Part shown: positions 14,023 through 27,500 of the stretch, piece by piece
How positions within the stretch are numbered: position 1 is the first letter of the stretch
Layout of the letters: each line of letters starts with the position of its first letter
The notes under the pieces: generated by a model
The model's input: the letters and a program-made list of their open reading frames with translations, nothing else
Database searches by the model: none
What the model was told of the DNA's origin: nothing
Program-made: the position numbers and the translations under genes
Assembly: GCA_012295275.1 (NCBI GenBank)
Contig: CM022673.1
Span: 29,955,136-30,019,135 of the forward strand
From: Chrysomallon squamiferum
Taxonomy: Eukaryota; Mollusca; Gastropoda; Neomphalida; Peltospiridae
Length of the DNA stretch: 64,000 nucleotides
Reading direction: 5' to 3'

Positions 14023-17000
14023 CTAAACAATTGACAATATCTCACCAAAAAAAAAAGAAGAAAAAAAAGAAATCCTAATTAAATAAATAAATAAATAAAT
14101 GAAAATGTCTTAAGGGTAATAATATTATTATTTACTAATAATTTTAGAAGACAGACATCAAATAGTCATTACTTTTTTCAAATGTTTGTTAGTTGCCGCC
14201 AAAGCTGTTACTTAATACATACAGTTACTTGAGTTAGAATAAAAATAATTTTGATACTGAAAATGGATGGAGAGAAAAGGAATGGTTTTGACTGGAATCT
14301 ATTTTTCTGATATAAATGAATAATTCATGGAAATTCTATAAATACAATAATTTTAGGATAACTAAAGAAATAATATATAAATTTAAAAAAAATTATTATA
14401 CATTTAAAAAAAAAATTCTGAATGAAAGAAAACAATGAATTGAAAAAGGCTTTAAAAATTAATATTAAATTAACATTAAATAATAACGATGATAATGATA
14501 ATAATAATAATAATAAAAATAACTAAATAAATAGATTAATATATAAATCAATTAAAAAAAAACTGAGAAACAGAAATAAGTAAAAAATAAGTAAATAATG
14601 TATTATAAAACTCAGAGTGGATATATCCACATATACACACACAGCCCAAAGCAGTGGTCACACATATCTACTACCATAACAAGACTTGGGTTCTTTTCAA
14701 TTTCGTCTAGCTGTTTTTTTGTTACAGCATATTTCCTGCGCTAATTTGCACAAGTTAAAACAAGATATTGATATTAGAACATAATAACAACAAATCAAAT
14801 GACAATATCTTAATTTGGTGACAAAAATACTTCAGATAGCATCCCATTCGAAATACAACAATAGTTCTGGTTTTATCTGATGTTGGTCAGTTTTCATAAG
14901 TCAGAAATATAAAATTAAATTTAATATAATTCTCATTAAAAGTTAACAAAGGCCATGAAAGATGAAATTAAAAGAAGAAGGAACCCACTTAAAAAAAAAA
15001 AAAAAAAAATAAATAATAAAAATTAAAACTATAATTATGTATAGAATAAATAAATAATAAAAATTAAAACTATAATTATGTATAGAATATATGAAAAAAA
15101 CACCCCCACACTCAAACTGTAAGCACACACAGACACAGACATACAGACATATATACACACAAAACCACATACTACACATTTATGAAAAGATATATCAAAG
15201 TTAAAAAATTTGATTATAAATAATTATTATGTTGTTTTTTAAAATGATCTTATTTGGAAAACATCCTTTAGAAAAGATATCAGTGCAAAATAACTATATA
15301 CTATATTTTTATACAAAAAAAACCAAGTGACAATTACAGAATAGTGAAGAGCAGGGAGAATTTAATAGGCTTGGAGTCTCTTAATTTTGACCTTTCCTAG
15401 AACCATTTTTATCTATTTATCTATCTCAGTGATGTATCTAATGCTTTATTATAAAGTATGCTACAATAAATAAAATAATAACAAAATATATTTAACAAAA
15501 AAATAGAAATAAAAATTAAATAAAATTAATAACTGATGCCAAAGTTAATTTGTATTCATTGTCTCCACAGCATTTTCCAGGTGATTAACTAATTTCAACT
15601 TCTAAACTATAAAAATTATTGAATAATATAAGACCCCAAAATTAAGGAAGATCAGAGTCAGTGGCTTATTTTGATATATCTGTGTTCACATCAACTACAT
15701 TGCAGTGTCTTTCTGTTAATAAATTCAATATAACCTGGTACCTGGGTGCTAAGAGCTAAACATTATAATGCTTTGTGTTAGTATCAACCATTTAGGTTAT
15801 AGTGTCCCCATCTACTCTGTGTTATAGTGTCTTTGTCTTTACTGTTACAGTGTCTCTATGTATACAGTATACAGTTGCAGTGTCTCTCTCTACTTAATGT
15901 TGGAGTGTCTATCTAAAAACAGTTATGGTATTTCTGACTATATAGTAATGGAGTCTACACAATATTACAGTGTCTGTATATATAGTTATAATGTCTCTAA
16001 CAGTGTCTCTATATATGTTTATTATTCTGTCTACACAGTATTACAGTGTCTGTCTACAGAGTTATAGCCTCTGTTACACAATGTTATGATCTTTATCTAA
16101 ATGCAGTTATGGTGTCTCTATCTACACAATGTTATAGTATCTACAAACACCATAACAATGTCTCTTTCTACATAGTATTATAGTTTCTTTGTCCGCATGA
16201 TGTCATAGAGCCTCTGTCAACAGCTGTAGTATCTCAGTAATGGTGTTTCTATCTACATTAAGTTATAAATGTACCTTAAATGTGTTCTCTAACTGGCGAG
16301 TCATCAGTGGTGTCTGGGTGCTGACAAAATCTCCGGCATCCTGCATCTGGATCAAGAAAGCTTCCCACAGAGCCCAGACGTTTTCCTCCAGCTTCTCTTC
16401 CTCTGGGTACAGCTGTCGATAACTCATTCGAATCACCTGAAAGACAATTTATATTAAAAATATGAAATCATCATAATCTTTATAATCATTTAAGATGCAT
16501 TTAGTTCAGATAAAACATAAATATAGAATCATTTAAAAAATACAGGACCACTGAAAGAAATAATGCTGTTAAAAATACTGACCACTGAAAGAAATGATGC
16601 TGTTAAAAATACTGACCACTGAAAGAAATGATGCTGTTAAAAATACTGACCACTGAAAGAAATGATGCTGTTAAAAATACAGACCACTGAAAGAAATGGT
16701 GCTGTTAAAAATACTGACCACTGAGAGAAATGATGCTGTTAAAAATACAGACCTCTGAAAGAAATGGTGCTGTTAAAAATATTGACCACTAAAAGAAATG
16801 ATGCTGTTAAAAATACTGACCACTGAAAGAAATGGTGCTATTAAAAGTAAATGACCATTAGAAGAAATGGTAGTTTTACAGATACATTAAAAAGTAACTA
16901 ATATGCAGTACTTCAAAAAGTAATTAAATATATAAATACCCTAAAAAATAATTAGATGTAAAAATACCTCAAAAAGTGATTTGATATACTCAATTCTCTG

Positions 17001-18446
17001 CTGGTAGTGAGGTGTATTTTTTTTGTACAGGTTGTAGTTCTTGGCATAGGTGGCAAAGGCTTCAACAGATGTCTTTTTGTTTTTCAGATTCTGCAATATG
17101 ACACTCATATCACCGCAAAAATGTTTGGCAAGAGTTTTGGCTTCCTCTGCAACAAACGTGATAAGTTCCTGGTAAATACCATCCAATTTCGGAAGCAGCC
17201 CTTTATGAATGATAGAACAGTCCACACAAAACATTCCATTTTCTGATACAAAATATTTGTCAAAGTTACGCACTTTCTCAGACCAGAGACGAATCTCAGT
17301 AAGTTTTTGCTGGATGAAAAAAAAAAGAAATAAAAAAGATTAAAATATTAAAATGATTAAAACAACACTATAATTTATTAATAAATGTGGCTGGTATTAG
17401 GTAAACATTATTATTATTTTTAATTGAGCCAACCTAAACTCGAGAAATGCATTGTTTGAACAGGGCACTTGATGAGTTGTCTGAGGATATGCAAACAATG
17501 TTTTTACAGAAGCATTCACAAAATTACAACAATACAACTGGGTTTTTTTAACCTGTCTATAAAGAACTGTAGAGATGTTTTGCTTAAGGCAAGTCTGCAT
17601 GGACACTTACAGACACAGACAAATTACCTCAATGGTGAAAGCAGCAGCGCCTTGGAATTCCAGCAGATAATTGTCATTCCAGGTGCGACAAAAGATGTGA
17701 ATATCACAGAGCCATTTGTTATATTCACAGTACTGGTCTATCTCCTCCAGTGCTATGTTCATCATGTCAGCATGGATGGCGAGGATCCTCTGGAACTCCT
17801 CACTAAGTTCAAAAATAAAACAAACAAATAGTTCTTGTTTTTCAATGTGATCATTTTGTGTTCTGCATTATTGCAGTTAACTACGTAACGACTGTAATTA
17901 GGTTTGCTGTATCATAAGTGTATTTAATCAAACTCTATTTGTGACTAATATTAAAAAGTATATTTTAGAAAATAAAGCATGATGCACTATTCCTAAAATT
18001 CTTCTTATTTTCCATGAGATTTTTATCTACTATTCCTCAAATCAGTGGACACTGACTGTCACAGGATTATCTCAATCTAATTATAATTTTTATAATTTTC
18101 AGTTGTCCTGTGTTCTCTCTTGTCTTATCTGTGTCATTCAGATCCATTTCATTCCATCTCACTGTTAAAACTGAAGTAAGAAATAACAAATAGAAAGCTG
18201 TGCTACAACTGCAATAAAAAGGAAAACTCACTCATTTGACAACTTCTGTTCCAAACTGGCGCTTGTAAGAGGGGTATACTGCCCCATGAAACCTTCTCCC
18301 TCTACTGCCATGACAACATCAGCAGCTTTCATGACAACAAGTCTAGGTGTGGCAACACCAAGATCATCGTCTTTCTTGCTTGGAGTAACTGGAAAAGAAA
18401 AAGAATAATGGATTTTAGATATAGTTTAATAAAAACATACAAAGAT

Positions 18447-18515
<69 letters not shown>

Positions 18516-21500
18516 AATAAATGTAAAAATATTTTTTTTTTATAATTAAAAACAAATTAAAATCATAACAAAAACAGAATATTTTTTTTTTACTTTATTA
18601 ATATTAATATTTAAAAAGAAAAAGAAGAAAAAAATATTTTCACCAGTTTTTGGAAGGTTAGGAAGAGAAAGAACATTTTCTGATAATCCTTTTGCTATGG
18701 TGGATTCCTCGTCTTCCTCTTCCTCTGGAGTTGTCTCCCCCGTATGTGACTCGTGTGGTGAAGCTTCACAGTGAACCTGACTTCCTAATTTGTGAGAACC
18801 CTCTTGAGAGACATCATCGACTTTTGTTCCATCTGAGAGTCTGAAAATATAAAAATAATTATTTTACCAGACTAATTTAAATAGATAATCATCTAAAGTA
18901 CACAATAAAATAATAGAAAAATGTTTTGTGCAAATTTCAAACAGCATAAACATCAACTAAAATCAATAATTCAAATAGTTATTCATTAGAACATTATTAG
19001 GATTTGGTTTTTATATACATAATTTAAGAGAGTGTATGCTGTTAGAAATCTTTCTGTTTTAAACACATTACTCCAGTGAACCATAAATCATCTACATAAT
19101 TATAAAAAACTGACAGAATAACGTAATTTATTTTCTGATTAAATAACAGTCAAATATAATTACATCTTATGATTTCCACATCAGTTTCATTTCACTATTA
19201 CACCTTTCTATGTAACTATCAATTTTAGTTAAATAATTGTAATCCTAAAGCATGTTTTAAAATTTTATCTAAGATTTAAAAATGTCATATTTGATTTGAA
19301 TGCAGTTTCTATTATTTTTTTCTTCATTCATACAAAGCTGTTGTCAAATCTTAGAAATCTAACAATATCCTTCCATTACAGTATTTTGTGGAGTATAATA
19401 TACTAGTTGGTATAACCCAAAACACTGTTTTTAAAACATTTTACAGGACCAATTCATATATATCTACTTATAAACTTGTCTATAATTATTCTCATCTTTC
19501 CATGTGTTTAAGTAAAAATATGACCCATTATCCATACAGCTATGTGTCTGAGAAGCGTGTGAATATGTCATCAAACTGCTTCTTTTTGAACTGAGTTTTC
19601 TATTGATTTATAAATATGTATATTTGTTTTTGACACAGGTAATCATTTTCAATGTTGATCAACATTAAACACAAAAACTAACAATCAGAAATGTTGCTGC
19701 TTTAGAAAATGTTGGAAAATTACTCAGTTCACATAAAAGACAAATACGTTTTTACATCAAGTTTTATCTTTATAACTTCTTCCTTCACTCACTTTTTCTT
19801 TGTTTGGCTTTGAGTTTTCTGTTCAGAGTCATCTGTAGTATCATGTTCTTTGATAGAAGTGTCCATTGGAATGGCTTTAGCACACAAAACAGCAGGTATA
19901 CCAAGAAGAGAACTTTCCAGAACTTTTAAAAATTTCCCTTTGGAAGGAAACAGGGCTAGTTCAACTGAAATTATTTTCATATAGATAATGCTGTTATTAT
20001 TTTATTAGTTTCTGAAAATATATCATACATTAAAATAAACTGAAATTTGATATGGCCTAAATAACTGTTTCATATTTTAATAATACTGAATTATTTGCAA
20101 TTTGCAATTTTTATTTGATTTAAATGATTTTTTTTTAAATGTCTGGCTAGGGTTATTTTTCTGCAAAAATCTATTTTCTTTCTTCAGTGTTTTGTCATTA
20201 TTCCAAAAAATTCCAAAATATCAACAATAAAAGAAAATATAAAAAAGTTTAAAAGTAAATTTAAAAAAAATAATAATAAACGTAAAGAATTTAAAAAGAA
20301 AGAAAGAAAAGGTATACATTTCTTTGTAAAAACCAGGCCAGCCTTGAAAAGTCCTTCACGAGGTGCCTCTGTTCCAAGATTAAGAACGTTCTTGACAAAG
20401 TTAATCACTTGTGTCTTTGTCATGTCAAACATATGTTCCACAATGAGATGGTCAACCAGTTTTACAAAGTTGCCAAGACGACTAAAGTAAGAAAAATATC
20501 CAGATTAAATAAAATGTGGACAATAAGAGCAGTACCTCAGTATTCTGTAGTGCTATTTAACAGAAAAAAAACAATAAAATAAAATATCTAAAAATAAATA
20601 TTTATACAATATAATGAAATGTTCAATGGTTTCTGAAGAAAAAGAAGACATGTGCAACATTTTTAATCTCTAACTATATTAATAAATGTGACACTTTATA
20701 TTTTTAGAAAAGAATGATCAAATATTTATCTTAAAAAGAAATAACTATTAAACCATCAATTAATGACTAATATACCACTGATTATTATTATTTCTAACTT
20801 TCATTCAAATTATTTAAAAATATATTTGTTTTACAACACTTTGAAACTTTTTAATTTTATCTTACGCAGTTTCACTTCTGGCTAATCTCAAATTTTCTTC
20901 TCTTGTTTCTCGTTTGATCCTTTGTAGATGAAGAGAGTCCTTAGAACTGCAATAATAATGACAATAATAAATCTAGAAATTATGATAACAGACATTTGTA
21001 ATCAAAACACTATTTAGGCTAAAATTTAGAAATTATAATAATAGCAAAAATCTGTACCCAAACTATTTGTCAGGCTGAAGTTAAGGCATTATGTAACAGT
21101 AAAATATGATTAAAATATGTTAAATTAAAATTGTATAGAGATAGTGTTTGTTCATGACTGCTACTTTAAAATTGTATAGAGATAGTGTTTGTTCATGACT
21201 GCTACTTTAAAATTGTATAGAGATGCTGTTTGTTCATGACTGCTTACTTTAAAATTGTATGGAGATGCTGTTTGTTCATGACTGCTTACTTTAAAATTGT
21301 ATAGAGATGCTGTTTGTTCATGACTGCTTACTTTAAAATTGTATAGAGATGCCGTTTGTTCATGACTGCTACTTTAAAATTGTATAGAGATGCTGCTTGT
21401 TCATGACTGCTTACTTTAAAATTGTATAGAGATGCTGTTTGTTCATGACTGCTTACTTTAAAATTGTATAGAAATGCCGTTTGTTCATGACTGCTACTTT

Positions 21501-24500
21501 AAAATTGTATAGAGATGCTGTTTGTTCATGACTGCTTACTTTAAAATTGTATAGAGATGCTGTTTGTTCATGACTGCTTACTTTAAAATTGTATAGAGAT
21601 GGTGTTTGTTCATTACTGTTTATTTTAAAATTGTATATTTTTGATTTGTGGTATTTTTAATAGTTTTATTGTCTTATAAGGAAAAGTGAGAGTAAAATAT
21701 AAAAATTCTGTTTATTAAACTAATGATAACACTTACAAATAGGTTTTCTTTCGAACCTGTTCCTCACAATATCTCAGTTTTTTAAATGATTCTTCTGCTG
21801 TCACAGTAACAACCATCTTGCAGTATCTAAAACATAAATATTTTTATTCATAGGATTATCTGATATTAAAGGTTTTTCAGTTTCATTACATTCTACATTT
21901 GTGCTTTTTACAAAATAAGTTATTACAAAGATAAAAATTACTTGGATAAACTAAATTGATATAAGTTAATATTTCTTACTATTATATCAGATAAAAAAAT
22001 TCCACTTACTTGAAAAATCTTTCAAGAATCTTATCAGCCTGGATATTTTTGTAGTTGATAATGTTTTCAAACTCTCCCAGAGTGTAGGTTTTACTGAAAA
22101 CAAATAAATTTTAAATGCTTCAGACTGATTATTTTGTGAAATTTATCAGTTACCTATTCTTAAAGCACATACATGATTAAATTGCCTACATGTGATTTAT
22201 ATTAAAAATTTGGACACCAGCACTGGTTAATAATAGAGCATAAAGTTATAAAGGAATTATAAGAAAATGCCAGTATTTTACTTTGTTTTATATTCTTATT
22301 TTAGAAATAGAAATAACTTTATGGAACAAAAGAATATCAGCCCCACTGTATTACCCTGAACCAGAAAAAAGAAAAAGAAAACTTTTAATAAATGTGATAT
22401 AAAACACATACTCTACTTCAAAAGGCAAAAACTCCACCGTAATGAGTTCCTTCAGCAGTCTGAAAAATAAAATAAATATAATGAAATAAAGTAGCAAATA
22501 TTTTTATTATCTCTTTAATTTGCTTTGTACTCTAAATGAACATATACACACACAAAATATTGAGAAGACAAAACAATTTTAAAATAAGTAATGATCAAAT
22601 TAATTTGTTTAGATAATAAATAATCAATATTAGGAGGTGAAAAAAAAAAATATATAAACTAAATTGGAAGGTTTAGATTCCGATTACATATTGCAGAAAT
22701 ACGCATCATACTAAGACAAACATAATTCTTGTCTGCAGTTTCTTTCAATGTGTTTTGGACTTCAGAATTAAATAAATGAAAAAACCTGGAGATCTGTAGA
22801 AGTGCTGCTCCATAGGGAATAATGTTCTGAAGCAATTTAGTCTCAATTTCTCTCAGTTGTCTCTGAAAGTCGTGATACAGCTTGTTGGCTCTCCATCTAA
22901 AAGAAGAAGAAAAATAATATTGATGAGAAAAGGTTATATAAAACAACAAAAGATATGCATAAAAGAAAACAAAAACAAAAACAAATATATAGGTAATTAA
23001 TTTTTCTAGTAAATAAATAAACAAAATATGATAATTATGCACTTTTTGCTTTAAAACACTTTAATAACAAATTATAGTCTACATCCATAGTGCACAAATG
23101 AAATTTTAAAATTAGTAAGTTACAAAAATATCTGAACTTAATTTAATATAAAAAATTTTCTTATTTACATTAGATCCCAGATTTGTGCACTTTACAAAAT
23201 AGGTTTTTACACAGATAAGAATAATTTGGATAAAGTCAGCTGTTACAAGTTATCATTCTTTCTGGATATCAATTAAACTGTACAGAATTTCATGCAAACT
23301 TAAACAAATGTCTATAAAATTGTGTTACACTGAATTAGAGAGTAAACATATAGGCAAAAATATCTTGTGACCTGTCAAACATCTTTCTAATGAGATAATT
23401 TCTGAAGAAAGGAATAGCAGAAACTGCTTTCCAAAGGACGGCTTCCCTTTGCCATTCTGCCAGTGTCATGCTGTCATTGGGCTGATCCGGATAAACATGC
23501 AGAACACCGAATGTGGAAAACACATAATGTTCAGGATTAGCCTAAAATAAAAGGAAGAAAAATCTGAAGATTATTAAAAAACAATCTGATTGGTTGTTTG
23601 CATCTGTCAGCTGAGCAGAGTAAATGTCTGTAGTGAGAAATCATTTCATGTTAAGCTGAAAAAATATTATAAAAATAAAAATTCTGAGTTGAAATTTATA
23701 AAATAATTCTATGAATTTTTTGACAAATAGATAATAGTAGTTGTAGCAGTTGCAGTAGCAGATATAGTTACAATAATAACAATAATTTATTAAAATTGTT
23801 TATAAAAAAAAATTATTCAAATTTTAAATATATTATTATTATTATAATTATTATTATCAAGATACATTTACATTTACAGGGTTTATTAGATTTTCAGAGT
23901 CTTACAAAATAAAAAAAAATAAAAATTTTGTAATATGTTTTATTTCTGCATTTTCAATTACCATATCTCGTTGTACTGATACGAGATCATACGGGCTGTA
24001 GTGTCTGGCTGGTGTCAGGTTGAAATACATTGACTTTATTTGTCCAAGGTGATGACATGCAGCAAAATATTTGACAGCTTCTCGTCCAGTCATCACAGGC
24101 ACTTCTTCCTCCTGACAAAAATTAAACATATCAAATGTGACCTATAACAGTGGCTCCATAAACAGGTGGAATCTCTGAGGAGCAACAAAAGTAATTAATT
24201 TGCAGTTTCTACAATCTTTCACTCAGTGAGAAAAATCTCTAATTTTACAGAATAGTTGGAAAGGAATAAGGAGTGCAGGAAATAAAGGAGCAAGTTTCAA
24301 GGAGGTGGTGACCATAAAAGAAAAGAAGAATATTTATACATCTCTCTGGGTGAGAAAAAAGAAGGAGATTAATATTTTCTTTGTTGTACTTTCAGCAAGG
24401 TACTAATAAAATTTACTGAAACAAAAAGACATCTCTTTGCCTTGATGGTTAAAAGAATGGTTTTGTATAATTTTGCAGTCATCACCTTAGAGATTTTTTG

Positions 24501-27500
24501 ACATTCATACAAATAATTTATACACGGATATAATGATTTTGATCAGCTTTTGTCTCTGTCATTCATCTAGATATTATTAAGAAAAAAGAAAAAAGAAATT
24601 TTAAAAATTTACAACAATAATTGAAAAAAGAACTAAATTAATTTAGACAAATGTTACCTTTTTGTAGCTTTTGGTGATGATTTGCTCGAGTGATTCCTGA
24701 AACTTCCTTGGCGATGGAAGACTTTGTGTTGCTGAAGTTGTCTTTCTTGGAGTAACACTCTGAATGGTTTTCTATTATATATGAATAAAAAAAATAAAAA
24801 ATAAATAAATAAATATTACAGGAAATAAAAATAAATAAAAATGATAATTTACTTCCCCAAAAAATTCCAACTAAACTGCTAATTCATTTTGATATAATAA
24901 ATTTTTAAAACTTTTGTTATTTTTATTTATTTTTATTTTAAACGTATTAAATATGCTTAGAGCAAGGATAATTATTTTGAAACATGCAGAATAAGTGAAT
25001 AAAGTAAAGCATTAACAAACAATCTAAAGGTGGCTTCATGCACCATACCTTCTCTTCAGGTATGTCTACTCCAAGTGCAAGTGCAGTAGTCCCCAGACAG
25101 TGACTCCAGATAGACTCATCTAATTTATAGGCAAAAATGCAGGTAACAGTGAAAATAAGAACAACAAAAAAACAGTGACCATTTAAAATAATCTCTTTCA
25201 AACTTTAAATTTTTTTTATAATGTTTTTTTCACAAAGGTGAAAACAAAATAACGATACTGAAAACAATATTTATAGAATAATCTGAAATGCTAAGACAAA
25301 CACTGCAGTTTTTGTTCTTCACTATTAAAGATATATTTAATATTGTGGGAAACAAACAATAAAATAATTCCTAAATGGAGCTTATGTCCCAAATTGCACA
25401 GCTGAGGTGTGTAATTCAGAATCTTTAACTGAAAGTGTGAACTAATATTATTACATGCAACGTTTGTACATTTAACTATCAGTGACAATAGACTTAAAAA
25501 AGGAGTGAAAGTTTTTGTTTACTGAAAATAGTGAAGAAATAGAAAGGAATAAAATTAATTAACATCCACCATAAATATATAAATTATAACAATGATTTTT
25601 TAAAATCTGTGAGCACTTACTTGCAGCCATTTCTAAAGCAACACCACTAATTGACTTTGAAATGTCTCCAATTTTCAGAGGTTGTATATATCTATCTTCC
25701 ACTGACTGAAAATACAGAATACATTTATTTTGAAGGTGAATAAATTTATTAATTATTATAACAATAAAGCCTGTCAAAACTGATTTAAAACACCCAGTTA
25801 TTTTTAAATGTAAATCTTCAATCAGACATTATAACGATCTTGTGACTTCCATTTCATTTACAAAACAAATGATTATTTAAGAAGGCAACAAAAAGAAAAA
25901 CAAAATATAAAACTAGGATAAAATAAATAATAACCACCCTAAAATAAACAAATAAACACTAAAAAACATAAATAAATAAATAAAACCAAACATTTATTTC
26001 CAGGTTGCTTACTGAAATCCGAGGGCTGTATGGGTTGACTCCATCAGGCAGCACAAACTTGTCCCTTTTACGTGGAGAGAACATGGCCTTCTTTGGTGGT
26101 TGGGGTGATGCTGTGCTGCAGTATGTGTTAGCAGGACAGGCTCCTCTTCTGCTTAGCAATAAGCACTCCTGAAATTTTACAAAACATTAATTTTTATTAT
26201 GGAAAGATACACATCAGATTTAAATCAGTTCAGTTACACTGGAGGGTATAATAATTAGCTTAACTGATTAATTTACAGTTACTGATTCTGTAACTTTCAG
26301 ATCACAACTCTTACCTCTAAGTTACAGAATGTTTGCAAATAACTATTAAACATTAATCTAAAGAGAGAGGTGTACCCTGAATTTGAGACGTATATCTGTA
26401 CAATGATGTCAATCCCTCCATTTTGAAACTTCAAATATGGCCTTAACTGAAAAAACCTTTGTTTTTTTTATTTTGTATTCTTACTTCTGGAAAAGTCTTT
26501 CTGAGTGACTCAGTTATCTGAAGATCAAACAGACGTTCTTTGTGTTTTTCCATGTGGTGTACAACTCTTTCCAAGTAGTGATAGAACTGAAACAGCACAA
26601 AATATTTCATAATTAATTATACAATGCTGGTACTTGAGATAAAATCTCTTTCATAAGCTTATTTCCATAATTTTAAACATTTTTATTAGCACATTACAAT
26701 TATAAAAAATATAAAACAATCAGCACTTAAGGCTGAAATGTGTTTAACTTGTGTGATCAGTAATCTGGGACAGTGCATGCATATCTTGAACAGATCATAA
26801 CTCAGATATTATTTAAATTAGTTCAGTGAGATTCAACACAAAATTAAAACCTCCTTCTTGGTATCTGGGGTTTTCAAGTACTCCTTGTATGGACTGACAA
26901 TTTCCAACACTTCTTGAAGAAATATCCATGACTGTCGACTGCAAAAAAAACCCCAAAAAACCTATTAAATTATCATTAATTTTGTTTTGATAAAACATAA
27001 AGTAAAATAAATAATTTACAATGTAGTTAAAATATTAATCTGTATAATTAATTAGTAATGAAATAAACAGAAAAGTAATAAAAAAAAAAAATAATAATAA
27101 TACATTTAAAAAAATAAATAAATAAATACACAGAATGTACTTTTAATAGCAAGTAACTATATCCTGAATCTGTTAGGGATTTTTCACATTTCTGTTTATG
27201 AAATAAAATTTAGAAAAAAGAAGAAAAACATCAAAATATCAGCTTTCTTGATTCTTTTTTCATTTTATAGATAAACTTTATTATTAGTTATTTGTACAAG
27301 AAAAATTAAAAATTAAGGAATGAAAAGGAAGCACAGAAAATCTTTATAAGTTCATTTTTCACGTTACCATAAATACTAAGGCAAATACAAATTAATTAAT
27401 TAGTTAACTTACTTGTCTTGTTGCAGTGCAGTAATGAAAACTGTTATTAATTCCTCCTTCAAATTGTGGACATCTTCATCATTTACCTTACCTTTCTGTT

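Noticed and set aside
17007-17831. Plus-strand open frames over 17.0-17.8 kb
   Set aside because: They are antisense shadows of exons 20 and 21 of the DNHD1-like gene, whose minus-strand reading has clear dynein character and matched splice sites.
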